NCBI GenBank assembly: GCA_011087605.1
Contig: JAALLE010000013.1
Coordinates: forward strand, 1-61,403
Reading direction: 5' to 3'
Length of the DNA stretch: 61,403 bases
DNA from: Hyphomicrobiales bacterium
GTDB taxonomy: Bacteria > Pseudomonadota > Alphaproteobacteria > Rhizobiales > Rhizobiaceae
Part shown: positions 18,426-27,303 of the stretch, one piece after another
Layout of the letters: each line of letters begins with the position of its first letter
Position numbering within the stretch: the first letter of the stretch is position 1
Position numbers and translations under genes: made by a program
Notes under the pieces: generated by a model
What the model saw: only the letters and a program-made list of their open reading frames with translations
What the model was told of the DNA's origin: nothing
The model's database searches: none

Positions 18426-19274
18426 ATGAAACTGGTGCGGTACGGAAAAGCAGGTCAGGAAAAACCGGGATTGATCGATGAAGATGGCAATCTGCGGGAC
18501 CTGTCTCGTAAAATTGGCGATGTTTCCGGGGATTTCCTGTCGGACAAAAGCCTGAAGATGCTGCGCGGACTTGACGTGAAGCGTCTTAAGAAAGTTGAAG
18601 GTCGCCAGCGTTTGGGGCCGTGCGTTGGCAGCATCGGCAAATATATGTGCATCGGGCTAAACTATTCTGACCATGCTGCCGAAACCGGAGCAGCAATTCC
18701 CGAACATCCGATCCTGTTCATGAAGGCCACATCGGCAGTTATTGGCCCAAATGACACAGTGGTCATGCCACGCGGTTCCAAAACCACTGACTGGGAAGTT
18801 GAGCTGGGTGTCGTCATTGGCCGCAAGGCGAAATATGTATCCGAGAAGAACGCTCTGAAATATGTTGCCGGCTATTGCGTGGCCAATGATGTTTCGGAAC
18901 GTACGTTCCAATCAAAGCTGACGGGTCAATGGACCAAGGGTAAAAGCTGCGACACATTTGGCCCGACCGGTCCGTGGCTGGTGACTCGTGACGAAGTTAA
19001 GGATCCTCAGAACCTCGCCATGTATCTTGATGTCAACGGCAAGCGTATGCAGACCGGCAGCACCTCCACGATGATTTTCACGGTCGCCCAGATTATTGAA
19101 CATCTTTCGGGCCTGATGACCTTGCATCCCGGCGACGTGATCATCACCGGTACACCTCCCGGTGTAGGCCTGGGTATGAAGCCAAAGCCGAAATTTTTGA
19201 AGGTCGGCGATTCAATGGAACTTGGGATTGAGGGTCTGGGCGTTCAAAAACAGAAAGTTAAACAGGACAAATAA
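18426..19274 (+). CDS. Fumarylacetoacetate hydrolase family protein
   Basis: 282 residues, normal for FAH-family hydrolases/isomerases of the 2-hydroxyhepta-2,4-diene-1,7-dioate isomerase, ureidoglycolate lyase or acylpyruvase kind. Metal and substrate motifs are seen: CIGLNYSDHAAE, DWEVELGVVIGRKAK, NDVSERTFQ, and the C-terminal GDVIITGTPPGVG. A good ribosome binding site (AGGGGAA) precedes the ATG. The exact substrate is not decidable. It is followed, after 73 bases, by the broken desaturase gene. Confidence 0.85.
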   Translation: MKLVRYGKAGQEKPGLIDEDGNLRDLSRKIGDVSGDFLSDKSLKMLRGLDVKRLKKVEGRQRLGPCVGSIGKYMCIGLNYSDHAAETGAAIPEHPILFMKATSAVIGPNDTVVMPRGSKTTDWEVELGVVIGRKAKYVSEKNALKYVAGYCVANDVSERTFQSKLTGQWTKGKSCDTFGPTGPWLVTRDEVKDPQNLAMYLDVNGKRMQTGSTSTMIFTVAQIIEHLSGLMTLHPGDVIITGTPPGVGLGMKPKPKFLKVGDSMELGIEGLGVQKQKVKQDK

Positions 19275-19347
19275 TCCTGTCCGTCAGAGTGCTTGCCTCA
19301 GTGGTTTGAATTGCTACGATCATTGACGATCCAATCAAGGCTTCGTC

Positions 19348-20402
19348 ATGTCTGAAGAAACACGCGATTACAGCACTTTGGGAATCAGCGCCCGACGGGC
19401 CGTTGAAACAGGTCTGGCGTCGGCTGAGTGGTATCACAGTGATGTGCCACGCGCCAAGTTGAAGCAATTAATGTCCCGTACAGATGGCCCGGCTGTGCGT
19501 GATACGCTGATCTGGCTTGCCTGTCTGCTGGGATTTGCGACCATCGCAGTCATATTGTGGCCGAGTTGGTGGAGTGTTCCATTTTTTCTCGCCTATGGTG
19601 TGCTTTACGGATCTGCGGGCGATTCCCGCTGGCACGAATGCGGTCACGGAACTGCATTCAAGACACGATGGATGAACCGTGCGGTCTATCAGCTGGCATC
19701 CTTCATGACGATCAGAAATCCAATTGCCTGGCGCTGGAGCCATAGCCGCCATCATTCCGATACCATCATTGTTGGCCGAGATCCGGAAATCGTGTTTATG
19801 CGCCCACCAAATTTGATGCGGGTTGGGGCCAATTTTTTTGGCCTCTGCGACAGCTATCAAGGCCTTAAAAACATGGTCAATTATGCATTGGGGCGCATCG
19901 GGATTACATTCCCGAACCAGAAAGGGCCAGGGCGATTGCCGTGGCGCGTGTCTGGTGCCTTATCTATGCAATGGTAATCGGTTCGTCGGTATGGATGCAG
20001 TCTGTTCTCCCATTGATGCTGGTCGGGCTGCCGCGTCTGTATGGGGCATGGCATCATGTGATGACCGGGTTGCTGCAACATGGGGGATTGGCGGAAAACG
20101 TCACCGACCATCGTCTCAACAGTCGAACGGTCTACATGAACCCGATCAGTCGTTTTATTTATTGGAACATGAACTATCACGTTGAGCACCACATGTTTCC
20201 CATGGTGCCGTATTTCGCGCTGCCTCAATTGCATGAGCTGATCAAGCATGATTTGCCACCACCAAACCAGTCAATTGGGGACGGATATCGTGAAATGTGG
20301 CCCGTACTGTTGCGCCAGTTGAAATACGAAGACGACTTTTTGGTGCGGGAACTGCCAGATACCGCACAACCTTACCGGGGGGAGTTTCACGCCACCGGTT
20401 GA
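19348..20402 (+). pseudogene. Fatty acid desaturase gene split by a frameshift
   Basis: Two frames together encode a membrane-bound fatty acid desaturase. The first frame from ATG 19348 gives two histidine boxes (HECGH near residue 91, HSRHH near residue 132) and two or more membrane segments. After about 19897-19902 the homologous sequence continues in another frame (DYIPEPERARAIAVAR, then LIYAMVIG) through the third box HVEHH to a stop at 20402. The change fits loss of one base or gain of two. All three di-iron ligand boxes remain intact, so the break is either recent, a sequencing error, or (less likely) recoding. Taken literally the first reading frame ends at 19977 without the third box. 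Confidence 0.85.
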
Positions 20403-20417
20403 ACCGGCCTGAATTGA

Positions 20418-21371
20418 TCAGCCAACCAATCTGGCTTTGGCCGCGTCATATTCGCGGATGAGCCGGGCTACCAGTTCGGCGACCGGCACAACTTCCTTGA
20501 CCGCGCCAACTCCCTGTCCCGAGCCCCAGATATCTTTCCATGCCTTGGTCTTGTCGGTACCAAAATCCATGGTTTTCAGATCCCCCTCCGGGAGGTCGTC
20601 CGGGTCCATGCCAGCCGCACGTACCGAGCCTTTCAAATAGTTGCCATGTACACCGGTAAAAAGATTTGAGTAGACAATGTCATCAGCCGATGAATCGGCT
20701 ATCATCTGTTTGTAGGTGTCCACTGCGCGGGCTTCTTCGGTGGCGATGAAAGCCGATCCAATATAGCCCATATCGGCACCCATGGCCTGGGCTGCGAGCA
20801 CGGCCTGTCCGGTTGCGATAGATCCGCTGAGCAGCAGCGGGCCGTCAAACCATTCACGAATTTCCTGAATCAGAGCCAGGGGAGACAGGGTGCCGGCATG
20901 GCCACCAGCGCCGCTGGCCACTGCAATCAGGCCATCGGCACCTTTTTCAATGGCCTTGTGAGCAAAGCGGTTATTGATGATATCGTGCAGGGTAATGCCA
21001 CCATAGGAGTGGATGGCTTCGTTCAGTTCCGGGCGGGCACCCAGGGAAGTGATGACAATCGGCACCTTGTATTTCACACACATTTCAACGTCGTGTTCGA
21101 GACGGTCATTTGAGCGATGAACAATCTGATTGACCGCGAATGGGGCTGCTGGGCGATCTGGATTGGCACGATTATGAGCGCTCAAAGTTTCGGTAATTTC
21201 CGCCAGCCATTCATCCAGTTGAGCTTCAGGTCGGGCATTCAATGCCGGAAATGAACCAATGACGCCTGCCTTGCACTGTTCGATCACAAGTGGAGGGTGG
21301 GAAATGATGAACAGCGGTGCGGCTATTGCAGGCAGAGTCAGGCCGTCTTTGAGAATTGCGGGGAGAGCCAA
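20418..21371 (-). CDS. Nitronate monooxygenase (2-nitropropane dioxygenase family)
   Basis: 317 residues, FMN-dependent TIM barrel. It opens with the LPAIAAPLF substrate-side loop, and has ASGAGGHAG (the catalytic-type His region and phosphate loop), LLSGSIATG and GADMGYIGSAFIATEEA for FMN phosphate binding. Members oxidise alkyl nitronates such as propionate 3-nitronate; some act as enoyl reductases or have other roles. It converges with the desaturase gene, with only 15 bases between them. Confidence 0.85.
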   Translation of the reverse strand: MALPAILKDGLTLPAIAAPLFIISHPPLVIEQCKAGVIGSFPALNARPEAQLDEWLAEITETLSAHNRANPDRPAAPFAVNQIVHRSNDRLEHDVEMCVKYKVPIVITSLGARPELNEAIHSYGGITLHDIINNRFAHKAIEKGADGLIAVASGAGGHAGTLSPLALIQEIREWFDGPLLLSGSIATGQAVLAAQAMGADMGYIGSAFIATEEARAVDTYKQMIADSSADDIVYSNLFTGVHGNYLKGSVRAAGMDPDDLPEGDLKTMDFGTDKTKAWKDIWGSGQGVGAVKEVVPVAELVARLIREYDAAKARLVG

Positions 21372-21557
21372 TATAGAAACCAGATGTTGGGGATATTGTT
21401 GACCTCACACTAGTTATTCTTACGGGCGCGTCAATAAATGTCCGGTTCCAATTTCACAAATGATCAACCTTCGATAGTATGGAACAGGATGCTAACTGCT
21501 CGAATCGGTTTGCAAATTTGCTGATCGCGGCTAAAAGCGCGGAGGTGGTTATGTTGG

Positions 21558-22979
21558 GTGGAGATGGACGTGGCCGGATTTGAAGACCTAATTCGGGGAT
21601 CGCTGAGCAAGCACGGAGATTCTACGCCGGAAGCCCGGGCAGCGATTTATGATTCTTCCCGTCAGGCGCTGGAGCGCATGCTGAGCCAAAATCAGGCATT
21701 GGACCTTGCGGCACAAAGTCTCCAACGTCAGCGGTTGGAAAGTGCAATTGCCAATATTGAAGTTGGATATTTGGCAAATTCCAACCCACCGACCGCGGCC
21801 GCCCGTGATTCTGTTGCCCCGAATGCACCAATCCCGGCTGCATCCGGTCCGGTTGCTCCACCGCCGCCAGCCGTACCAGTGCATCCTCCGCAACAACCGA
21901 AATCGCCGCAATCGCCGCAATCGCCGCCGCAGTCGCCGCAGTCGCCGCCGCAGTCGGCTTCACCTGTAGCCTCGCCGCCAGTATCACCGCCAGTATCACC
22001 GCCAGTATCACCGTCAGTATCACCGCCATCGTCGCCGCCGCCATCGTCGCCGCCGCCGATTCCGGTGTTTCAGCCGGACCAATCTACTGTGGTTGCAAGA
22101 TCTGACGCTGCTGTTTCAGACCTGGGTGGAATTCGTGTGGAACCGGGAACTGAGGCACCACCTTTACCGATTCCACCAGCGGTTCCGGCAGCAAGTCCAA
22201 CACCATCATCATCTCCGTCGCCGTCGTCACCGCCGCCGCCGCCGATTCCGGTCAATCTGGGCCTTGACGAAGGTGACGAACCAGAGCCGGTTGAAGAACC
22301 GGCGATAGATACCCGTGATGCTTATTCGGAAGCCTATGCGGCTTCGGCTGCGCGTGAGCGTAAGCCTTATGCGAAGCTTCTGCTTTGGACCATCATTGTT
22401 GTGGGAATCGGAGTGGCGTCCTGGTGGGCCTACACATTTGGTCCGGCACTGATCGAACAACAATTGGGTGGGAGTGTTCCCAATCCCGGGCAAACGATTG
22501 AGTCCGGACAGTTTCTACCCGGTGATGCAGATGGCTGGGTTACGGTTTTCAATCCCAGCGATGATTCAATCAATATTGACGCAGGGGGACGTGGTACGGC
22601 TGAAGTTTTCCAAAACCCCAATGAGCGTTTCGTGCGCCTGACTTCTAATGCGGGCAGTTCTGACAACAACCTCAAAATTCTTGTTCCGCGCGGCGTGATG
22701 CTGCCATTGAAGGGAGAGGCCGCGACGATCGAGATACTGCTCAAGAGTTCGGCAAAAACCAATCATCAGTTCGCTGTGTATTGCGAATTTGGCAAGATGG
22801 GAAATTGCGGGCGCAAACGATTTGCCGCCGGAGACAGGGTGGAGGCGCAGATATTCGACGTCATTCTCAACAATGTAGACCTGGGTCCGGATGAAGATGC
22901 CTATCTGAGCTTCAACACGGATGTGGGCGGCAAAGGGCAAGCCATCGATATTTATGCCATTCGCCTGCGGCCGAACTAG
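21558..22979 (+). CDS. Proline/serine-rich single-pass membrane protein, hypothetical
   Basis: 473 residues. Residues 1-75 are an alpha-helical cytoplasmic-looking domain (GFEDLIRGSLSKHG, QALERMLSQNQALDL). Residues about 85-250 are a Pro/Ser/Gln-rich linker encoded by tandem repeats (PQSP and PPVS units). One transmembrane helix follows (LLLWTIIVVGIGVASWWAYTF in part), then a periplasmic domain of about 170 residues containing VTVFNPSD and two cysteines (YCEFGKMGNCG). The architecture looks like a cytoplasmic domain tethered to a periplasmic sensor or carbohydrate-binding-like domain. I do not recognise the family. Start GTG 21558 has GGAGGTGG nine bases upstream; ATG 21564 is possible. Confidence 0.7.
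   Translation: MEMDVAGFEDLIRGSLSKHGDSTPEARAAIYDSSRQALERMLSQNQALDLAAQSLQRQRLESAIANIEVGYLANSNPPTAAARDSVAPNAPIPAASGPVAPPPPAVPVHPPQQPKSPQSPQSPPQSPQSPPQSASPVASPPVSPPVSPPVSPSVSPPSSPPPSSPPPIPVFQPDQSTVVARSDAAVSDLGGIRVEPGTEAPPLPIPPAVPAASPTPSSSPSPSSPPPPPIPVNLGLDEGDEPEPVEEPAIDTRDAYSEAYAASAARERKPYAKLLLWTIIVVGIGVASWWAYTFGPALIEQQLGGSVPNPGQTIESGQFLPGDADGWVTVFNPSDDSINIDAGGRGTAEVFQNPNERFVRLTSNAGSSDNNLKILVPRGVMLPLKGEAATIEILLKSSAKTNHQFAVYCEFGKMGNCGRKRFAAGDRVEAQIFDVILNNVDLGPDEDAYLSFNTDVGGKGQAIDIYAIRLRPN
21890..22066 (+). repeat. Tandem short repeats encoding the Pro/Ser linker
   Basis: Runs of the nine-base unit AATCGCCGC/AGTCGCCGC variants (21898-21960) and four copies of a 12-base unit like GTATCACCGCCA (about 21979-22026), followed by CATCGTCGCCGCCG units. 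They encode PQSP, PPVS and PPSS repeats. Such arrays can change length by slippage without breaking the frame when units are multiples of three. Confidence 0.8.
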
Positions 22980-22985
22980 AGTCGT

Positions 22986-23849
22986 TCAGCTTCCGTGGAG
23001 AAAATCGGGACCTGAGCCGATTACATTGGAGTCAAGTTTGCCGATTGCTTTGGCGTTTTTACCTTCATAATCCAGCGAAAGAAGTACGTGCCGGATTGCA
23101 TTGATGCGGGCGCGCCTTTTGTCGTTTGAACGAATGACGGTCCACGGAGCGTGGTCCGTGTGAGTGGCCTTCAACATCTGGTCCCGGGCATTTGTATAGT
23201 CGTTCCACTTGCTCAGCGCTTTAATGTCAATGGGCGATAATTTCCATGATTTCAGAGGGTTGTGGCGACGGTCATGGAAACGCTTGATTTGCATCTCCTG
23301 GCCGATATTCAACCAAATTTTGAAAAAGGCGATGCCTTCGTCAACAATCTGATTTTCAAAAGACGGTGTTTGTTCAAGAAATTGGGTGGTCTGTTCCGGC
23401 GAGCAAAAACCCATTACGGGTTCAACGCCGCCGCGATTGTACCAGGATCGGTCAAACAATGTCATGTCACCATCGGTTGGCAGGTGGCACACATAACGCT
23501 GAAAATACCATTGGCCGCGTTCGGCCTCAGTTGGTTTGCTCAGGGCAACGATTTTGGCATGCCGGGGTTTGAGATATTCCCGGAATGCGCCAATTGTTCC
23601 CCCTTTGCCGGCGGCGTCACGACCCTCGAATACAATGACAATGCGTTGCCCGGTTTCGAGACGGTGAGCCTGTAACTTTACCAGTTCCAGATGCAGCGCA
23701 TCGAGCTGGTCTTGATATTGGGATCTCTTCAGCTTCTTGTCATAGGCATAGTCAGCCGAGGTGATTGCCTTGTCGGTCACCCAATCGGGCAGAACCGGGT
23801 CGTCCAGATCAAATTGACGTGGTTGGCCAGAAACGGAAATTTCGAGCAT
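22986..23849 (-). CDS. ppk2: Polyphosphate kinase 2
   Basis: 287 residues, one-domain PPK2. It has Walker [11 protein letters not shown] near residue 75, the [13 protein letters not shown] Walker B/lid signature, and the [13 protein letters not shown] segment. PPK2 enzymes move phosphate between polyphosphate and nucleoside di- or monophosphates, usually favouring polyP-driven NTP synthesis. It ends six bases before the convergent stop of the proline-rich gene. Upstream lies an eight-base triple repeat (23872-23895) close to the likely promoter and then gcrA, in the same direction. Confidence 0.92.
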   Translation of the reverse strand: MLEISVSGQPRQFDLDDPVLPDWVTDKAITSADYAYDKKLKRSQYQDQLDALHLELVKLQAHRLETGQRIVIVFEGRDAAGKGGTIGAFREYLKPRHAKIVALSKPTEAERGQWYFQRYVCHLPTDGDMTLFDRSWYNRGGVEPVMGFCSPEQTTQFLEQTPSFENQIVDEGIAFFKIWLNIGQEMQIKRFHDRRHNPLKSWKLSPIDIKALSKWNDYTNARDQMLKATHTDHAPWTVIRSNDKRRARINAIRHVLLSLDYEGKNAKAIGKLDSNVIGSGPDFLHGS

Positions 23850-23871
23850 GGATGCCCCCCATCAGCAACGC

Positions 23872-23895
23872 GGCGATACGGCGATACGGCGATAC
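23872..23895. repeat. Three tandem copies of GGCGATAC
   Basis: Three exact, uninterrupted eight-base copies between ppk2 (start 23849) and gcrA (end 23968). The unit is not a multiple of three and the array lies 23 bases upstream of the ppk2 start, so copy-number change would alter the leader spacing. Confidence 0.9.
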
Positions 23896-23967
23896 GCGAT
23901 TGTTTAAACAGATCCGATGATTTCACGAGATCCGCCGTGCGACAAGGAAAATTTGGGTAGGCAGGGA

Positions 23968-24498
23968 TTATCGGCGACGGCGACGTTCACTTGGCGGCTG
24001 GAAAGCCAGCTTGTTGTGATATTCGCAATAGGGTTTGTCGTCGTTGGTTGAGTGACCACAAAACGAGAAACCAGGCATGGTGGGGTCGCCGGTTGGCCAT
24101 TTGCAGGTGGTTTCTGTCAACTGCAGCAAACCAAGCTCGCGTGACACCGGCATGACGAGGTCTTCCACCGGTTTTGGTCGAAATGCGACATCTTCTTCAA
24201 AATCGACTTTGATGACGGTGTTACCGACTGTCCGGGTGGTCTGGCGGGTGCGGGAATAATTTGCACCGCCGCCGCTACCACCGCCACTGCCGCCTGCTGC
24301 CCGGGCTGCGGGCTTGCGACGTGAGGCGGCATTGGATTTTCCGGCTGGTTTGGCGCGGCCTGAAAGCCCAAGGCGGTGAACCTTACCGATCACCGCATTG
24401 CGGGTTACGCCACCCAAATCTGCAGCTATCTGACTGGCACTCAGGCCTTCTGCCCAGAGCTTCGCCAGTCGCGCAACACGATCATCAGTCCATGCCAT
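23968..24498 (-). CDS. gcrA: GcrA cell cycle regulator
   Basis: 176 residues, normal for GcrA. The N-terminal DNA-binding domain starts MAWTDDRVARLAKLWAEG and continues through ASQIAADLGGVTRNAVIGK; a Gly/Ser-rich linker (GGSGGGSGGGA) follows; the C-terminal sigma70-interacting part has CKWPTGDP, FCGHST and YCEYHNKL. GcrA binds sigma70 and activates promoters carrying CcrM-methylated GANTC sites in Caulobacter and other alphaproteobacteria. Five GANTC sites lie in its own upstream region, which suggests autoregulation or methylation control. The protein is a strong marker for alphaproteobacteria. Confidence 0.95.
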   Translation of the reverse strand: MAWTDDRVARLAKLWAEGLSASQIAADLGGVTRNAVIGKVHRLGLSGRAKPAGKSNAASRRKPAARAAGGSGGGSGGGANYSRTRQTTRTVGNTVIKVDFEEDVAFRPKPVEDLVMPVSRELGLLQLTETTCKWPTGDPTMPGFSFCGHSTNDDKPYCEYHNKLAFQPPSERRRRR

Positions 24499-24602
24499 GT
24501 TTCATTTTCCTCATACATTTACCGCCATCGATTGTCGGAATTCAGCACGCAAAAACCCGTCTGCCGGTCAGGGCAAGTTAAAATCCGCCACATTTGTGGG
24601 GG

Positions 24603-24739
24603 GAGTCGGTCGGATAATTGTTGCTGAGCGCTCGGGCTCTCCAACATTTTTCTGAAGCTACAATGGTCCTTGACTCGCCCGCAAGAGTCCCGACAGCAGG
24701 ACGAATCATTTTTTCACTTTGTTCCCAAGCAAAAGAATC
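24603..24739. promoter_or_regulatory. Cluster of five GANTC (CcrM) sites upstream of gcrA
   Basis: GANTC occurs at 24603-24607, 24672-24676, 24685-24689, 24703-24707 and 24735-24739. The second and third form an inverted pair GACTC-N8-GAGTC. With equal base frequencies one site per 256 bases is expected, so about 0.5 in this span. GANTC is the target of the alphaproteobacterial methylase CcrM and methylated sites are read by GcrA. Confidence 0.7.
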
Positions 24740-24771
24740 TGGTTCCTGAATTTGTGCGAAATCTGGGGATA

Positions 24772-24793
24772 AAGGGGGTTAAATTGCCCCCTT
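24772..24793. repeat. Hairpin in the gcrA-argD intergenic region
   Basis: AAGGGGG (24772-24778) pairs with CCCCCTT (24787-24793) over an eight-base loop. No T run follows. Its role is unknown. Confidence 0.45.
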
Positions 24794-24856
24794 ACTCTGG
24801 GTCAATTCCGAGCCCCGTGAAATTCGAGTGTCCCAACTTCGGTCTCAATCTGCGCA

Positions 24857-24884
24857 TTGACAGGCATCGGGCGATGGTTAAATT
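24857..24884 (+). promoter_or_regulatory. Candidate sigma70 promoter for argD
   Basis: A perfect -35 TTGACA (24857-24862), a 16-base spacer and TAAATT (24879-24884). Start of transcription would be near 24891, right at the 5' arm of the following hairpin and about 95 bases before the argD start. Confidence 0.5.
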
Positions 24885-24892
24885 GGCGCTGG

Positions 24893-24927
24893 AAACCGCC
24901 CCATGCGACGCGTTGGGCGGTTTTTGC
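24893..24927 (+). terminator. Intrinsic-terminator-like hairpin upstream of argD
   Basis: Nine perfect pairs, AAACCGCCC (24893-24901) with GGGCGGTTT (24915-24923), a 13-base loop, and a T-rich tail. It lies about 60 bases before the argD start codon and directly after the candidate promoter, so it may be a leader attenuator or the terminator of a short upstream RNA. Confidence 0.6.
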
Positions 24928-24986
24928 TTTTCTTAATCTCCCGGCGAAAGCCTGAACCCCGTAGTGGATAATAAAGGACCATCATC

Positions 24987-26183
24987 ATGGCCGAAGCGAC
25001 ACCTTCTTCCTCTCTCTTTAGTGCATTTGCCAGAGCGCCGATTCACTTCGAGCGCGGCGAAGGTGTGCGACTGTTCACCAATGAGGGTGTTGAATATCTC
25101 GATTTTGCCGCCGGCATTGCGGTTAATTCTCTGGGCCATTCCCATCCCAAACTGGTGAAGGCGCTGGCTGACCAGGGCGAAAAGCTGTGGCATGTATCGA
25201 ACCTCTATGAAAGCCCGCAGCAGGAAAAACTGGCACAGCGGCTTTGTGACAATTCATTTGCCGAGCGGGTGTTCTTTACCAATAGCGGCACAGAATCCAT
25301 GGAGTGTGCCTTCAAGACGGCACGGCGCTGGCAGTTTGAAAATGGTGCGCCCGAGCGGGTCGATATCATTACATTTGAAGGTGCCTTTCACGGTCGGTCG
25401 CTGGCAGCGATTTCAGCCGGTGGCAATGAAAAATACATGATGGGCTTTGGCCCGCAGGTTGCCGGTTTCATTCAGGTGCCATTCGGAGATCACGAGGCCT
25501 TGAAGGCGGCGATCAGTGAAACCACCGCAGCAATTCTGATTGAACCCATCCAGGGAGAAGGCGGGATAATCCCGGTTCCCCATCAATGCCTGAGAGGCTT
25601 GTGTCAGTTGTGTGATGAGCACGGTCTGTTGCTGATCTATGATGAAATTCAGTGTGGCATTGGCCGGACAGGCAAACTGTTTGCCCATCAATGGGTTGAT
25701 GGCGCCGAGCCAGATATAATGGCGATTGCCAAGGGTATTGGCGGCGGATTCCCCGTCGGTGCCTGTCTGGCAACGGAAGAGGCGGCGTCTGGTATGCAGC
25801 CAGGCACGCACGGCACGACCTATGGCGGCAATTTGCTTGGAATGGCAATCGGCAACACCGTAATGGATGTTGTGTTGGAAGACGGGTTTCTGGAACAGGT
25901 TCAGCAGCGCGCAATTTTTTTGAAACAGAAACTTGCTGAAATTGCAGACAGTTTTCCAGACCAGATCGAGGGCGTGCGCGGCGACGGTCTGATGCAGGGT
26001 CTGAAGTGCAAAATTACAAATCTTGAAGTTGTTGGTGCCTGTCGCGACAAGCAATTGTTGACCGTACCGGCCGGTGACAATGTGGTGCGCCTGTTGCCAC
26101 CGTTGACCGTCAGCGAAGCGGAAATTCAAGAAGCAATCGATAAGATCGAAGCTGCACTGACTGCCCTTCAGGAAGCTGGGTAG
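24987..26183 (+). CDS. argD: Acetylornithine aminotransferase
   Basis: 398 residues, class III PLP aminotransferase of the ArgD type. [13 protein letters not shown] (PLP phosphate region), [11 protein letters not shown] with the PLP-pyridine Asp, and the Schiff-base Lys in [13 protein letters not shown] are all visible. It makes N-acetylornithine in arginine synthesis and often also serves as succinyl-diaminopimelate aminotransferase, which would link it to dapD/E/B here. A good ribosome binding site (AAAGGA) precedes the ATG. argF follows after four bases. Confidence 0.93.
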   Translation: MAEATPSSSLFSAFARAPIHFERGEGVRLFTNEGVEYLDFAAGIAVNSLGHSHPKLVKALADQGEKLWHVSNLYESPQQEKLAQRLCDNSFAERVFFTNSGTESMECAFKTARRWQFENGAPERVDIITFEGAFHGRSLAAISAGGNEKYMMGFGPQVAGFIQVPFGDHEALKAAISETTAAILIEPIQGEGGIIPVPHQCLRGLCQLCDEHGLLLIYDEIQCGIGRTGKLFAHQWVDGAEPDIMAIAKGIGGGFPVGACLATEEAASGMQPGTHGTTYGGNLLGMAIGNTVMDVVLEDGFLEQVQQRAIFLKQKLAEIADSFPDQIEGVRGDGLMQGLKCKITNLEVVGACRDKQLLTVPAGDNVVRLLPPLTVSEAEIQEAIDKIEAALTALQEAG

Positions 26184-26187
26184 TGCC

Positions 26188-27111
26188 ATGTCCAGACATT
26201 TTCTTGATATTGCCGCCGTCCCGGCAGGTGAGCTGAGATCCATTCTCGACCATTCCGGCGCCATGAAGAGCGCCCAAAAATCAGGCAATGCCCCAGGCAT
26301 CGGTGCCCGCCCCTTCGAAGGCAAGGTGCTGGCGATGATTTTTGACAAGCCTTCCACGCGAACCCGCGTGTCCTTCGACGTTGGCATGCGTCAGCTGGGG
26401 GGCGAGACCATCATTTTGGATGGTGAGTCCTCGCAGATGGGTAGAGGCGAGACTGTGGCTGACACGGCAAGGGTTTTGTCGCGCTATGTCGATGCAATCA
26501 TGATCCGCACCACGGCACATGAGCGGCTGCTGGAACTGGCAAAATATGCAACGGTACCGGTGATCAACGGTCTGACAGATGAAACCCATCCATGTCAGAT
26601 CATGGCGGATGTGATGACATTTGAGGAACATAAGGGGCCAATCAAGGGCAAAACCCTGGCCTATTCGGGTGACGGCAACAATGTCGTCAATTCGATGATG
26701 GAGGCGACTGCCCGATTTGAATTCAATTTGAATATTGCTGCGCCCGAAGGATTCGATCCCGATGTTGATTATCTAAACCGCGCTCAGGACGATGGTGGTC
26801 AGATTCATCTGACACGTGATCCGAGTGAAGCTGTGTCGGGCGTTGATTGCGTGGTGACCGACACCTGGTCGTCCATGGGCATGGAAGACACATCTGGTGG
26901 CCACAACACATTTGCGCCCTATCAGGTGAATGAAGAGCTGATGGCACAGGCTGCTTCCGACGCCATTTTCATGCATTGCCTGCCTGCCCATCGCGGTGAA
27001 GAAGTGACCGATGCAGTGATGGACGGGCCGCAAAGTGTGATCTTTGATGAAGCAGAAAACCGACTGCACGTGCAAAAAGGCATTTTGGCCTGGTGCCTGT
27101 CGGGCAAATAG
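26188..27111 (+). CDS. argF: Ornithine carbamoyltransferase
   Basis: 307 residues, typical length. Carbamoyl-phosphate binding is marked by [10 protein letters not shown] and the HPCQ motif; the ornithine side by [11 protein letters not shown] and the catalytic Cys in [13 protein letters not shown]. It makes citrulline from ornithine. Close spacing with argD (four bases) indicates one operon; hslO follows after 192 bases, an order common in alphaproteobacteria. Confidence 0.95.
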   Translation: MSRHFLDIAAVPAGELRSILDHSGAMKSAQKSGNAPGIGARPFEGKVLAMIFDKPSTRTRVSFDVGMRQLGGETIILDGESSQMGRGETVADTARVLSRYVDAIMIRTTAHERLLELAKYATVPVINGLTDETHPCQIMADVMTFEEHKGPIKGKTLAYSGDGNNVVNSMMEATARFEFNLNIAAPEGFDPDVDYLNRAQDDGGQIHLTRDPSEAVSGVDCVVTDTWSSMGMEDTSGGHNTFAPYQVNEELMAQAASDAIFMHCLPAHRGEEVTDAVMDGPQSVIFDEAENRLHVQKGILAWCLSGK

Positions 27112-27158
27112 GGTGACGGGTGTGGCAGCCACCTGACTGTTGCCGCCGTTCCCTGCCT

Positions 27159-27187
27159 CTTGAATGATCTTGAAAATGAACTATTTC
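27159..27187 (+). promoter_or_regulatory. Possible heat-shock (sigma32) promoter upstream of hslO
   Basis: CTTGAA (27159-27164), a 17-base spacer and TATTTC (27182-27187), about 115 bases before the hslO start. The -35 fits sigma32; the -10 is only a partial match. hslO is heat-shock controlled in E. coli. Confidence 0.3.
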
Positions 27188-27303
27188 ATGACATGTCGAC
27201 GGCATGACAATTTTTGGCTCATCACGTCACATTCCGAAACAGCGGCGAATCCAGTCAGGCCACCGACGGCTTATAGTGCTGTCCGGTTCTCCAATATGGA
27301 AAT

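Larger units (their letters stand above)
24499..24986. other. 488-base intergenic region between divergent gcrA and argD
   Basis: This holds the promoters of gcrA (minus) and argD (plus). It contains five GANTC sites (24603-24739), a GGGGG/CCCCC hairpin (24772-24793), a TTGACA-type promoter (24857-24884) and an intrinsic-terminator-like hairpin (24893-24927). An 88-codon open frame at 24670-24936 runs through these elements, resembles no protein I know, and is best read as non-coding. Confidence 0.7.

Noticed and set aside
12288-21371. Metabolic block considered as a transferred island or new catabolic system
   Set aside because: No integrase, tRNA, flanking repeats or clear composition change seen; the genes point to different pathways and directions, so a single system is not supported.
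23872-23895. Tandem repeat considered as a CRISPR-like array
   Set aside because: Units are eight bases with no spacers and no cas genes are near.
24670-24936. 88-codon open frame in the gcrA-argD gap
   Set aside because: It runs through two hairpins and a promoter, resembles no protein I know, and ends inside the terminator-like stem; better read as non-coding.
25413-26387. 324-codon frame antisense to argD and argF
   Set aside because: Runs across the junction of two certain genes; a composition artefact.
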